Source: Cornus controversa (Eukaryota > Streptophyta > Magnoliopsida > Cornales > Cornaceae). From it: DNA of 64,000 bases. The stretch spans positions 17,548,755 to 17,612,754 of the forward strand of contig CM048853.1 of the NCBI GenBank assembly GCA_026545225.1, written 5' to 3'. The notes beneath the pieces are model-generated. The model searched no databases. It was not told the DNA's origin and saw only the letters and a list, made by a program, of their open reading frames with translations. Below are positions 32,001 through 44,242 of the stretch, piece after piece (within the stretch, counting starts at the first letter, position 1; every line of letters starts with the position of its first letter). The translations under genes were made by a program, and so were the position numbers.

Positions 32001-33556
32001 TTGTGTTTTGGATTTTAAGTTTTGAGTTTCGGATTCGGGGTTCCGGTTCGACTTTTGTTTAGTTTATTATTTATGTTAAACATTTTTTAATTGATAATAA
32101 ATTATTATTCACGCTACATAATTTGTATTTAATAATATATTATTATTTATGCTTCATAGGGTTTTGGGATTGGGGTTTCTAGTTTGGAGTTTGGGGTTAA
32201 CGATTTAGTTTTATTATTAGTTACATAGTCTTTTAAATACATAGTTTGTTTGGGTTTGGGGATTCAAGTTTTCATGTTTTGGGTTTTAGGTTGAGGTTTA
32301 GGGTTAGGGTTTACAGTTTATTTATGTTAAACATTTTTTTATTTTTAGTAAATTATTATTCATGATACATAATTTGTATTTAATAATATATTATTATTTA
32401 TGCTTCATAAGGTTTTGGGATTGAGTTTTATAGGTTCGGAGTTTGGAGTTTGGGGTTTACGATTTAGTATTTATTATTAGGTACATAGTCTTTTAAATAC
32501 ATTGTTTGGTGTTGGGGATTCGAGTTTTCACGTTTTGGGTTTTAGGATTGAGGTTTAGGGTTTAGGGTTTATTTATGTTAAACATTTTTTAATTTTTAGT
32601 AAATTATTATTCATGATACATAATTTGTATTTAATAATATATTTTTATTTATGCTTCATAGGGTTTTGGGATTGGGTTTTCTAGGTTCGGAGTTTTGGGT
32701 TTAGGATTTAGTATTTATTATTAGGTACATAGTCTTTTAAATACATAGTTTGTTTGGGGTTGGGGATTCGTGTTTTCGTGTTTTGGGTTTTAGAATTGAG
32801 GTTTAGGGTTTAGGATTTATTTATGTTAAACATTTTTTAATTGATAATAAATTATTATTTTTGCTACATAATTTGTATTTTATAATTTATTATTATTTTT
32901 GCTTCACAGGGTTTCGGGGTTGGGTTTCTAAGTTTGGAGTTTAGGGTTTAGGATTTACGATTTATTATTAGTTATGTAGTCTTCTAAATACATAGTTTAT
33001 TTGGGGTTTGAGGATTCGGATTTTAGGTTTGAGGTTACGGATTCAAAGTTTCCGGTTCCGTGTCAGTTTTGTTTATCATTTATGTTAAATAGTTTTTAAT
33101 TCAGAATATATAGTATTATTTACGCTACATAGTTTATTATTAGTTATATAGTCTATTAAATAAATTATTATTTAAGCCATGTTGTTCATTTTTAATTATA
33201 TAGTTTGTTAAATAATTTAATATTTTTGCTTTTTATTCTTTATTAGTTATATGTTCTGTTAAATAAATTATTAATTGTGCTACATTTATGGTATATTTAT
33301 TGAATAAATTATTCTTTATATTACATAGTTTAGTATTAGTTACATACTTTGTTAATTAAATTATTATTAATCCTACTTACTTTGTTATTAACTTTATTAT
33401 TAAGATGATATTTGTTGAATAATTAAGTTATTATTAATAATTCATTGTTTATAATTCATAATATATTATTATTTATGCTAAATAATGGTTCGGGATTGGG
33501 GTTTTAGGGTTTTGAGTTTCGGGATTTGGGGTTTGTATTATAGGATTTATTATTAG
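29066..33556. repeat. AT-rich satellite, main block 5
   Basis: The largest uninterrupted block. G-rich cores start near 29,115, 29,398, 29,653 and 29,905; then 30,473, 30,755, 31,032 and 31,301; then 31,873, 32,154, 32,406, 32,658 and 32,905; then 33,479. The first of each group shares the same subtype (GGTTCGGGATTGGGG-like), giving higher-order units of about 1358, 1400 and 1606 bp with four, four and five subunits of about 250-280 bp plus a purely AT-rich spacer. Plant-type telomeric (TTTAGGG)2-3 runs are embedded. No gene. Confidence 0.9.
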
Positions 33557-33780
33557 TTTCTTTTTCTTCTTCTTTTTTTTTTCTTTCTTTCTTTCTCTTC
33601 CTTCTACTGTCACTTCTTCTCTTCTTCTTTTTTTCTTCTTTCTCTTTTGTTTTTCTTCTTTTTTTTCTTCTTCATCTTTTTGTTTTCTTTCTTTCTTTCT
33701 TTCTCTTCCTTCAACTGATGCCCCACTGGCCTTCTCTTTTTTATTTATTTTTATTTTTTACTGCACCCCTTTTTTTTCCT
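33557..33780 (+). repeat. Polypyrimidine microsatellite
   Basis: TTTCTTCTT/TTTCTTTC-type low-complexity sequence at the edge of the satellite array. Confidence 0.85.
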
Positions 33781-33839
33781 GTTACTTGAGGTATTCATAT
33801 AAAACATGGTTCAAAATTTCAAGATTTTTTTTTTGAGAA

Positions 33840-34400
33840 CCCTTTTTGGAAAGTTCATTGCACAAGTGCATTTGTGTAACTATCTTTGAAGTCTCTAACT
33901 GTGTGTACAATTGCGCTCTTGTGCACTACTCACAGAGGTGTGATTTGACAGTTTGTGCAAATGTGCTTATTCTTTTGCATTTTGAAGATTCTGACTATGT
34001 GCACATTTGCGTTTTTGTGCACCAGTCTAGGAGGCGAATCCGACCGTGTGCACAATTGCATTCTTGTGTACCGGCATTGGAGGCGAAATCCTATTGTGTG
34101 AACAATTGCGCTCTTGTACACTAGTCTTGGGGGCGAATTCGGTTGCGTGCACAATTGCGCTCCTATGCACCAATCTTGGAGGCGAATCTGGGTGCATGCA
34201 CAATTACTCTCTTGTGCACCAGTCTTGGAGGAAAATCCGGCTATGCGCACAATTGCGCTCTTGTGCACGTAGCCGGATTGTGCACCAGTCTTGGAGGCAA
34301 ATCTGGGTGAATGCACAATTGCACTCTTATGCGCTAGTCTTGGAGGCAAATCCGGCTGCGTGCGCAATTGCGCTCTTGTGCATCAATCTTGGAAACAATG
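33840..34400. repeat. Minisatellite of about 57 bp
   Basis: About nine degenerate copies of a unit containing TGTGCACAATTGCGCTCTTG and CAGTCTTGGAGGCGAATCCG. Open frames on both strands here are products of the repeat. It lies just downstream (in sense) of the Tat gag, in keeping with the tendency of Tat 3' regions to hold tandem repeats. Confidence 0.8.
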
Positions 34401-34529
34401 CTTGGCCAGAACCACCATCATTATCTTAAAACTATATTTCATGCAAGTTTGTTTATGTGTTTGTTTGAAACATGGAGGCAAAATTACACCTTTAATTTCA
34501 CACATATTACCCCCACTTCTTTTTTTTCA

Positions 34530-34725
34530 TGCAAACAGTTTATACTCGTATCAAGGAGTTTTTTTTTTTTTTTTTTTTTGTAAAGACAGTTTATACTCAT
34601 ATCAAGGAGTGATTTTTTTTATGCAAGCAGTTTATACTCATGTCAAAGAGTTTTTTTTTTTTTTTTGCTAGACAGTTTATACTCATGTCAGGGAGTGTCA
34701 TCAACAGTTTAGGCTCATATCGAGG
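34530..34725. repeat. Short tandem repeat with poly-T
   Basis: Four to five copies of CAGTTTATACTCATATCAAGGAGT (in two parts CAGTTTATACTC and ATATCAAGGAG), spaced 30-50 bp apart and separated by T-runs. Confidence 0.75.
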
Positions 34726-34741
34726 AGCACTTTAGCTTTGA

Positions 34742-36057
34742 TTATTCTTCAACTCTGTAAGATTCAGAAGACAGTCCAAACTTGCGTTGAAAAGTGTGAA
34801 CCATCTTGACGTCAATTTGAAGATTTCCTTCTTGCTTTGTTTCTTCATTGTTCTCTTCTTGTACTTGAGAAGAAATTTCTCCTTTGAACTCGTCTAACCA
34901 CCCAGAAGGGAGAGGTATTTCATTTGTCATGGTCCATGTAGCCAGATTGAACCTCACCCAGTATGCTTTCATTCCGCTGCGAGATTCAATCCAGATAGCA
35001 TCTTCGGGCTTTGGTCCCCACACTTTTCCTTCCTCTAGTCTTTTGATTTTTTGAGCCTCTCGTTCCATCTGGGATTGTAGACGATTTTGTTCTTGTTCCT
35101 CATTTTGTAGTTTCAGACTCTAACCTTGGTGCTTGTTGACGACATGTTAGGAAGGACAAGAACCTTTGCACCACTACTTATTATACTGCGCTCCATATCA
35201 TGGGCACGAGTAACTAGATCTTCAAATATATGAGGCTTAATTCCTTGTGGAATGTAGAGAAGCTCCCAGTGCATGCCTTGCATACACATTTCGACTACTG
35301 AGACTTCAGAAAGACAATATTTGCAATCAAGGCTTAGAGCTCACCAGCGGTTGATATAGTCGACCATAAGCTCATCCTTCATTTGTTTAGTGTTAGTGAG
35401 TTCTAGCATGCTTACTATTTTGCGAGTACTGTAGAAACGATTGAGAAACTCTTGCTCCATCTGCTCCCAACACTCAATACTCCCAGCTTTGAGGTCTCTG
35501 TACCAATCAAATGCATTCTCTTTGAAGGAATGAACAAATTGCTTAACTAAGAGGTCCCCTTTCGTGCTAGCGTTATTGTAAGTCTCCACAAAATGAGCGA
35601 CATGTTGCTTATGGTTGCCCTTTTCATCGAATTGTTGAATCTTGGGAGGTTGATACCCAGCTGGCATCCTCATGTTGTCAATTCGTCTTGTGTAAGGCTT
35701 TGAATACATGAGCGAGCTTTGAGAAACACTATCATACTGTGACCTAATTATGTTAGTGATCATGTCTTGAAGTTGTTGAACAGATAACTAAATGATAGAG
35801 GGAGCAAAACTAGGATGATTTACCCTTTGCTCGGATGTGCTTGCATGGTGAGCCTTGTTTGTTGTGGCCCCTTGTGGTGTGAAACTGGGAGGGTGTGAGA
35901 GTTCTTGACTTGACTCATTAGATTTTTGAGCTTCCAACCTATTCACAAGGGAAGCAATCTGCAAGTCTTTTTCTTTAACGATTTTGATGAGCTTTTCAAT
36001 AGCGCGAGCCATGGTCGCAAGTTGTTCCTCTACCGATCCTGTATCGGTCATCATAAC
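34742..36057 (-). pseudogene. Tat-like gag remains (part downstream of the insertion)
   Basis: On the minus strand, 35,341-35,763 reads YSKPYTRRIDNMRMPAGYQP, FVETYNNASTKGDLLVKQF and FDWYRDLKAGSIECWEQMEQ, the gag domain common to plant Tat elements. 35,788-36,054 is the preceding coiled, Q/E/K-rich segment. Sequence at 35,099-35,340 continues the gag homology. 34,742-35,068 is an open stretch with no match I can name. Broken in several places. Confidence 0.7.
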
Positions 36058-39000
36058 TGAAATACCCCCCAGAAAATTTCGTGCATGAGGTGGCCAGTCT
36101 CATACACAAAACTTGAAGGATACTAACAACTGATAGCAAACAAGCATAGAATACAATAACAAAAGAAAAAGAATTATAAATGCTGAAAGAAAAATCTAAC
36201 TGAAATGAATAATCATGTTAAATAACATTGTATTATTCTGATTGATACAACTTGGAAGTCCGGTAACCCACGGACCCGACCCCTTAACCCAACAAAAAAC
36301 ATAAAAGTAAAACTTTATGAACCGATTTAAGTCCCTACACTAAAGTATGGTAATGAATGGATGATTGTCACGCTCTACGAACTCCACGTGCAAATCTCCA
36401 GGTAGAAACTGTCTGGAACCTGAAATATCAACAAAGTGGGTTAAACCCACGAGCAAATTCTCTCTACTACAACTCAATCAGAAAATCGGTAAACATACCC
36501 TCTATATGAGGACAGTAAAGACATATAGATATAATTATACCATTTAGTCATTAAATCTCCTATCTTAGAAGTAACTAGAACTATGTTCTGAACTAACTTA
36601 TCCATTATCACAATAAAGATAAAACAAATTTCTAAGTTCAAACCATAGACAATCCTAACATGCCTTCTTCCATATATGCTACAAATGCCTTACAAGGTAT
36701 TAGGCATACCTATCCTACCTCCATCAATAATCCTTTCCCAAGACAATAATTTATGTTTATATACAACTAAAGATAATCCACCAGCTCATAAATATATATC
36801 CCCAAGAATAGAGCCGCCCCACACCCTACACTAACAAATCAGTTATCTTAATGCAAGTGCAGACTAGTTTTAAGTTTACACAAGAAATAATCGTAACATG
36901 CTCGAATATATATCGAGAAACGTTCTTACTAGATATTACGCAATCCTGACATGCTCCAAATAAAATATAAAGATACCATATTAGGTGTTTGGCGATCCCG
37001 ACACGCCTTGGCAATCCCAACATGCCAAATATAATGCATAGATACCTTATTAGGTATTAGGCGATCCCAACACGCCTTGGCAATCCCAACATGCCAAATA
37101 TAATGCATAGATACCTTATTAGGTATTAGGCGATCCCGACACGCCTTGGCAATCCCAACATGCCAAATATAATGCATAGATACCTTATTAGGTCTTGACG
37201 ATCTTGACACGCCGGGCAATCCTTACATGCCAAAATAAAATGCAAAGATACCTTATTAGGTATGGGCGATCCTGACACGCCGGGCAATCCTTACATGCCA
37301 AAATAAAATGCATAGATACCTTATTAGGTATAGGCGATCCTGACACGATGGGCAATCATTACATGCCAAATAAAATGTATAGATGCATTCCTAATAGGAA
37401 ACATAAAATAAACAAAGTGCATTATGATTTTATTTTGCACAAACTAAGTAATTCAAATTATCCAACATGAAATTATCACCATAAGGCAAATCGTTCACAA
37501 GTAAGCTATAATCAAGTATTTAATGGGCATTTATATCCTTAAAGGAAAATACATTCAAGTAAATCAAATAACACAATTTAACCACTTTAGAAACAAACAC
37601 CCAATCCAACCCCCAATGCACTGAAATCTATGAGGGAGGCTAAACCAACTCTTATCTAGGTTTCTGGGCCTATTCTACTTCTAAGAACCCTATTAAATCA
37701 TTCTAAAATTTTCTAGAATTTTACAAAAATATTTTCAACAAATAAAAGAAGGTGAAAACCCAACTTTTAGACACTTTTAAAATTAATTGAACACTAAGGA
37801 AAGCTCATTTCAAGATGAAAATTTAAACCCAAGTTTATTTAACCTCCAAAAAGTTACAGCAAAAATTTGGGAATTTTTGGAATTACAAAAGTATTTTCTA
37901 AAATTACAAAAACTGAAAAACCCAACTTTTAGACACTTTAAAAATCAATTGAACAACAAGGGAAGATCATTTTGAGTTGAAAATTTAAACCCAAGTGTAT
38001 TTAGCCTCTAGAAAGTTACAACAAAAATTTAGAAATTTCTAAGTATTTTCTAAAATTAAAGAAGCTGAAAAACCCAGTTTTTAGACACTTTAAAAATTAA
38101 TTTAAAGACAATGGTAAATCATTTCGACATGAAATTTAAACCCCAAGCTCCTTAAGCTCCTAGGAAGTTGACATAAAATTTTGGGAATTTTTAGAATTAT
38201 AAAAGTATTTTTAAAAAATAATTTTCCAAATTTTCAAGTTTTCCAAAAAATTTCAAAAATTCAAAACAAATACCAAAATAATTTGGAATGGGCCCATATC
38301 GGACCCAGAGGTGGGCCCCCGCGAATGGGGCCCAACAATACTTTTCCGGTCACCGACGCAGGTGGCACGTGCCCCCACGAGCGGGCGGGACGGGTGGCCA
38401 CCTTTTTTTTTTTCTTTTTTCTTTCTTTCTTCTTCCTGAAGCCTCCATGCAACAACAATGGTGGAGAAACTTCCCGATCACTTCCGGGCACCGAATCGCG
38501 CATATGAATATACCATTGAACTTGTATCGATCTAAGCTACGCATTGGTACCAAAACCATCCCCTCTCGCGGTCTAAATCAAAAACGCCCAATTTCAAGTT
38601 TCGAAAATTTAAAATTTCAAACTCAATTTCCCCTCAATCTACCCAACGGTTCACAACCAAACTTTCAAGGATTGTTCTAGGAGGTAAGATCTACCTTTTA
38701 ATCGAAACAAAAATGTTCAAAAATGATGAATACAATAAACCCAATTTCATGTTAATATATATATATATACCCGCCTATACAGTCATGTATATATGTATAT
38801 ACATATACAAAAAATACCCTAAAACAGTACCAAAACTCCAAAATCTTCATGTTTAATTCACAGAAATATTCTTAGCATGCAAAATCATTTAATTTCATAA
38901 TTAAATGCATACAAATTTCTAGCAACATGTCTATACAATTAATATATATATTACATATATATTTTAGCAACATGTATATACAAATAATGTATATGTATAC

Positions 39001-39510
39001 AGATTCAAAGGGGAAGAGAAGAGTTCGAACTTGCCTTGTGATGTTGAGCAAAAATCACTTTTTTTCTCTTTTCCTGGCGTCTACCGTTTTCTCCCTATCT
39101 GCGCGTAGGAATCCTCTGTGCATAGAAACTACTAAACCCTAATTCCTTTTCTCTTATTTAATATTCCTAAATAATTAAACTAATAAATATAAAATATTTA
39201 GCCCAATTATATATATATATATATATATATATAGCCCAGCCCAGCAGCCTAGCCCAACCTAATAATAATAGAAATAATAAAACAAGAATAAAAAAAATGC
39301 AGCCCAAACCAACATATTTTTATTTAACAGAAAAACTATATTTAAAGCAAATATTTAACACACAATCAACACTTAGCAACAATTCAAACATCCACATTAA
39401 ACATATAAAAACAGGCATTGACAGAATTAATTAAAGCATTTAAATAATTAAAAACTCCATCGAATAAATAAAAACCCAATTTAGATATCCTCAAATTATG
39501 GGGTATTACA
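36058..39510 (-). mobile_element. Solo LTR (3.45 kb) inside Tat gag
   Basis: Minus-strand start TGTAATACCCCATAATTTG and end GGGGGGTATTTCA, which form an imperfect terminal inverted repeat. ATAAC flanks both sides (36,053-36,057 and 39,511-39,515). The TGTAATACCCC start resembles LTRs of Tekay-type chromoviruses. It contains the tandem block at about 36,960-37,390, a GC-rich patch near 38,300-38,500 and TA microsatellites near 38,755 and 39,210. A related LTR in the opposite orientation ends at 46,333. Confidence 0.85.
36960..37390. repeat. Tandem repeat of about 69 bp inside solo LTR
   Basis: About six copies, first at a period of 69-70 bp, of a unit with CGATCCCGACACGCC, CAATCCCAACATGCC and GATACCTTATTAGGTAT. 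Related units in the opposite orientation lie at 45,589-45,780. Confidence 0.85.
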
Positions 39511-39515
39511 ATAAC

Positions 39516-40084
39516 TTGCATGTTGGTTAATTGTGATTGCATCTAGGAATCGAAGTACCTTGGAGAAATCAATTCTCTCGGGAATCCAGGGGAGGAAACT
39601 AAGCGCGATTCGTACTCAAATTATAATCCAACATAGAGCGAGATAAGCACGGTGACATGTCTTTCGGAAAAGAGCCTTCAAAAACTGGAGGAACTTCTTC
39701 AGGACTCGTGTTGTTGAAATTCATCATCCTCAAGCACTCGAGAGTGATAATGAATGATGAGCTTTTGCACTTGCAGGCTTGTTCAAGTTGACATCTGTCA
39801 TGCTTTATTTTTGTTCTAGAGAAGCAGATGCCTTTATTTTACTGCAAGTTGTTGGTCCATTAGAGGTGCTGCTACCACTTGATGGAGCCATAACATTCTT
39901 AGTGTCTTCCTTAACGAAAGAGTTGTTGATTGTTGCAGCGGCAACGTTCTTGACAACATTTTTTGAGCCTTGACTGAGTTGAACCTTCTTGGGACCATCA
40001 ATGCAAGCGAGGAAAATCATTGATAAATTGATTAAGGAGATAGAGATGAGAGGCAGAGATGTCCCACCGGACGTGCCAGAAATT
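39516..40084 (-). pseudogene. Tat-like gag leader and N-terminal remains
   Basis: Minus-strand 39,805-40,010 reads SKNVVKNVAAATINNSFVK and NVMAPSSGSSTSNGPTTC, which I associate with the start of Tat gag polyproteins. The match is by recollection of sequence style, so confidence is moderate. It begins right after the primer-like site and is separated from the rest of gag by the solo LTR. Confidence 0.55.
40061..40078 (-). other. Tat primer-site-like sequence
   Basis: Minus-strand TGGCACGTCCGGTGGGAC, six bases after the LTR end, matches the GGCACG-CCGGTGGGAC sequence commonly seen at this place in plant Tat elements. Confidence 0.6.
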
Positions 40085-41004
40085 TGTACACACAAATTTT
40101 ATGTTCGAAAATCTAGGACGAAAATAAGTAACAAATAATAAATTTTATTAATTTCAAAAAAATGGGTACAATTCTCTTTAGTCAATTCTTTTACAACAAA
40201 GAATCTTCCTCTGATTTAATCTCATTGATATTTGGTGCAAGGGCTTCAAAAGCTTTTTCTTGAATCGGTTGTAATGAGCTTTTTTTAAATCTTCAAGATT
40301 GAGGAAGGCTTGACTAGATTTTCGATCGAGGGCCGATAGATATTGATCTTGAATGATGGGTTGAAGGTCTTTGAAAAAGAATGAAACTTGTGTGGCTTGC
40401 TTGTTATTCTTTTCTTCAGATTCTTCGATAGTTGAAGGTCTTAAAAGTAAAACAGCACTCGTATGGCATGCTTGATGTTCTTCATCTTTAGAACTTCATT
40501 GGTTAAAGGTATTAGAAGTAGAACGACACTCATGTGGTGTGCTTGATGTTCTTCATCTTTAGAACTTCATTGGTTGAAGGTCTTTGAAGTAGAATGGCAC
40601 TCATGCGGCATGCTTGATGTTCTTTATCTTCAGAACTTCAAGTGTTGGTCAAGGCAGAGGTTGGTCAAAGCTTTTGTGTTCTCTTAATCTATCTATCTCT
40701 GTTTGTCCCCGAATATGTAGGGTGACCTTGTATTTATAGGCAAAAGGGTGGGGGTTTAATTTGGTAACTCCCCGTTAATTGCACCAACTTCTATGAATAA
40801 AGAGATTTTGCCTCCTTTTATATGAAAATAAATTCAAATTTAAATTTGAATTGTCACACATTTTTTTTAAAGGCCTGAACCTTCAGGATTTTGACATGTG
40901 TCCGTTGATGAGACCCGCAACAATAAAATTTAATTAACCAAGAGTGTTTGACTTGTTGACCAATCGGATGGTAATTAGACCATTAAAAAATTTATATGTC
41001 TACA
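40085..41004 (-). mobile_element. Tat-like 5' LTR
   Basis: 920 bp. Minus-strand start TGTAGACATATAAATT and end TTTGTGTGTACA. It contains a short repeat near 40,430-40,640, in which CACTCGTATGGCATGCTTGATG-like sequence occurs three times about 60 bp apart. The boundary is inferred from TG...CA ends and the adjacent primer-like site. Confidence 0.65.
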
Positions 41005-41455
41005 ACATATATATTAAATATATGTGAAATCAAAGCTCCATTCTTATCTCCTAGATATACATATATGAATATATAAATCAGCCCATGTGACTACACTTAC
41101 ACACAACACGTGTATATAAATATATGATATATCTAAGGAAAAGTTTCCTTTAGAAGCTTGTTGAACCACCTACACCTAAAAAGAAAAAAAAACAAAATAG
41201 TGAGTTGAAGATTTGTCCAGAGATGAAGAGAGAGAGAGGGGTAAAGGAATAGCAACAAAATAGTGCTAGATGAGGGTACGAGTACTTCTAAGTTGCTTGT
41301 GCAGGTATGTGTAGTGTTTTATTTAGATCCAGTGAATGTTTAACTTGGGTTAATAATCATATATGTTATATGTATTCAACAGTGTGCATATAATACAAGA
41401 ATAAAGAGAAAAGAAGAGAATAGAAGAGGCTTGACAAAGATATAATAAGTCTTAT

Positions 41456-42969
41456 TGATTCGTGTGTGAGTGTGACTCAAAAAGTATATCAATTAAAAAT
41501 TTCCACACTTCGCAATAGAACGAATTCCTTGCAGAATAGGGCTATCGAAATGAATGGGTATCGTACCTCAGGGATTATGTTCTGACGAGTTGAAATACGG
41601 AATTAACTCTAATTAAATTTATAAGAAAAGAATTCTGATTTTTAAACTAAATTAATTAAAAAGATAAAATAAAATAAATCAAAGTAAACAAGATAGTGAA
41701 GATAATAGGAGAGAAACCTAGGGTGTTTGACTTCACCACTAACTCCACAATCAATGGTTAATTGAATCAACTATAGGGGAATTACATCATGCATAAGTGG
41801 TGTCGGTGGCTACAAGCTCACCTTCATCCGTCAAGAAGATAACATATGATTAAGGCTAAGCCATGGACTATCTTCGATTGGCATGGGCCATCTGCCTAAC
41901 TACTCTAATCTAGGGTGCAGTATGGTTCATCTTCTCTAGGCATAATCCATCAAAGCTCATAACAATATATTCAGTGATTACCATTGTGTAATAATCTCTC
42001 TCATGATCACAGAAAACAAGAGAGATTGAGTTCAATAACAACAACTAAATATCTAAGACAAGATAAGAAATCATTGAAACTGAATTTACAAGACTTTTAT
42101 TGCTCAATTCTATAATAAGAATCCTCACAATTACACAATCTATGCATGTATATAAAGGTCCCCAATAATTAAAACAATCAAACCATTGATGCTTTGTTAG
42201 GGCTACATCAAAACCCTAGTGGATGAACTAGCCGCTCATGGTAGAAGAAGAAGCTTCAACTGTTGAGGAAGAAGACATCATCTTTCTGAATTACGCGTAT
42301 GACTTCGTTCTCCAATGGCTCTGTAATATGTTTCTGTTCTCTTCAGCCCTCTCAGACTCTCCAATCTCTGTGTAATCTCTCCTCAATTCAGCCTCCAAGT
42401 CCTCACTTTATTTCCCAAGAGAATCCCCCAAAGTCCTAATCCAATTAGGAATAAATTAGGGTTTCCCGCAGCACTAATCAGGTGGGTTTTTCCTGCTGAC
42501 TTCGGCCCGACTTTTGATCCACTAGAAGTCCGTTTTACGGAATTTTTGTGAAATACAAAAGTGTGCAGAATCAAATTTCGTTCAACCCTACACAAAAATA
42601 ATGTCGATTTGAGGCTCAGAAATAAGACTTCTGGTCCGTTTTCCAAAACGGGATTAAGACTGCATTATGCGCAGATTTGGGCTTCAGGCCCGAAACCTTC
42701 TTAAGTTGCTGTAATTCTCTTGGACCTCTTTCTTGGGCTGATTTGAGTTGAAATAAATGGTTGAGTGAATCTCCTTGATGTAGGCTTCATCTCACCATCT
42801 TGGATGTCTTCTTTCAAAGCCCAAAAACTTGGTTTTAACTGAAATAATCATTAAGGCCCTGAAAATACAGAAAATACTAAAACAAAGTAAAATCACAAAA
42901 TAATCTATCACTAAGAGAATAAAATACATAAGTTAAGAGGCTAGAATGCGTAACATTCAACGCCTATCA
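41456..42969 (-). mobile_element. Athila-1 family solo LTR
   Basis: 1514 bp homologous end to end to the Athila-1 LTRs, with CTTAT on both sides (41,451-41,455 and 42,970-42,974). It is more diverged from the two Athila-1 LTRs than they are from each other, so it derives from an older or different copy. It lies inside the left arm of the inverted LTR pair and so came later than that sequence. Confidence 0.93.
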
Positions 42970-43444
42970 CTTATACTCTGAGGTAGGGAATTAATTTTAG
43001 GAGTCTATGCTATTACATAAATCTGATATATTTTGTTTTAATTACTCGTTTATGTATATGTGTTGTCTTTTTCACTATTTTATATTGATTTAGGCTTTAA
43101 ATTATTTGATTAAGATTTTAGTTGATATAGTTATAAGTCTTATTAAGTTTTAGGCATTAAATTATTTGGTTAAGATTTTAGTTGATATAGTTGTAAGTCT
43201 TATAAAGTTTTGTGATCAACCTTGATATATAGACATTTGGTTATGGTTCTGTTTTGAGTTGGATAATTGATTATATAGTTGTTACCTTGTTAAAATTATT
43301 GCTTGTTTTATATGCTTATTTGACACTGAATTTAATTTTCTATTGATATGGAAGAAATGTTCATATCCTGAAATGATGAGAATGATATTGAGAAGGGTGG
43401 GTTGAGATACAGTGTGGTATTGAGAGTTGTTTTGAGAAATTGTA

Positions 43445-43665
43445 CAAATTATGGAATTATGCATCAACAGGGGGCAAGGTCCCTGGGTGTGCATCCCTAA
43501 AAGAAATTATGCATTAATAGGGGGCACGGTCCCTGGGTGAGAGTCCCTAAAAAGAATTATGCGTTAATAGGGGGCACGGTCCCTAGGTGTAAGTCCCTAA
43601 AAGGTTCATGCATTATAGGTTAATAAAGACTCTGGGTAAGGGTCTTAAAATGTTTGAATCATAAG
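43445..43665. repeat. Tandem repeat in left arm (about 60 bp)
   Basis: Three to four copies of ATTATGCATTAATAGGGGGC and ACGGTCCCTGGGTG-AGTCCC. The same block, inverted, lies at about 44,630-44,830 in the right arm. Confidence 0.8.
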
Positions 43666-44242
43666 TTTGCTGAGACATTATCATTTTTTTTATGTTGTCC
43701 TCATTTTTAATCATATTAATCTCTATCTATGTTATCTTGCATACTATGTTACTATAGATTTTAGGATAGTGTTAATTCTTTACTGGACTATTTTGGCTCA
43801 CCCCTATTCTTTTTCCCATCCAGATTTGGCTCAGGGTAACGACTAGAGTGCTGATCTATATGGTTGGAACAAGATGCTACATTTACATGTTTAAATGTAG
43901 GAGGAATTTTGTATATATTTTGTTACACTTACTATCTGGTTGGGTTTGTAATAGTTTAGTAATGTTAACATAAATATTGGTGAGCTTCGTGAGTGTAGTG
44001 TGTGAGGTTTGTAAACTTTGTATTATAGGACTTAAATCCTATGGTTTGACAGGTTTTGAGTGGCTTTTACTATGGAGTTAAATGTACTATTTTAGATGTA
44101 TTGATTTTGTAATCCCAGGATTTTATACAGGTTCTCATTATTTTCAGAAGTAAAAAATTATGTAGATATGTTGCCAAAATTTTCTCTTAATGAACCTTTT
44201 CAATGAAAAATGTGTTTCTAGGAATTCTAAATGTGAGTTAAT

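Larger units (their letters stand above)
34742..41004 (-). mobile_element. Tat-lineage element, 5' part
   Basis: A minus-strand Ty3/gypsy element with LTR at 40,085-41,004, a primer-like site at 40,061-40,078 and gag to about 34,742. It is interrupted by a 3.45-kb solo LTR (36,058-39,510) with ATAAC duplications. No pol or second LTR was recognised. The gag is broken in several places. Lineage assignment rests on gag sequence style and the primer-site region. Confidence 0.7.
41005..44242 (+). mobile_element. LTR-like sequence, left arm of an inverted pair
   Basis: Contains GGCTCACCCCTATTC...CAGATTTGGCTCAGG, a signature seen near the 3' end of large Ty3/gypsy LTRs, so it reads on the plus strand. 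Sequence from about 41,025 to 44,017, excluding the Athila solo LTR, is found inverted at 44,243-45,500. No coding capacity. True LTR ends were not found. Confidence 0.6.

Noticed and set aside
33846-34429. Overlapping cysteine- and histidine-rich frames on both strands
   Set aside because: They are translations of the 57-bp minisatellite. Codon pattern follows the repeat unit.
36366-36370. TGTCA at 36,366 as the end of the solo LTR
   Set aside because: No flanking duplication with 39,511. Homology with the LTR at 46 kb continues to 36,058, where ATAAC duplications are found.
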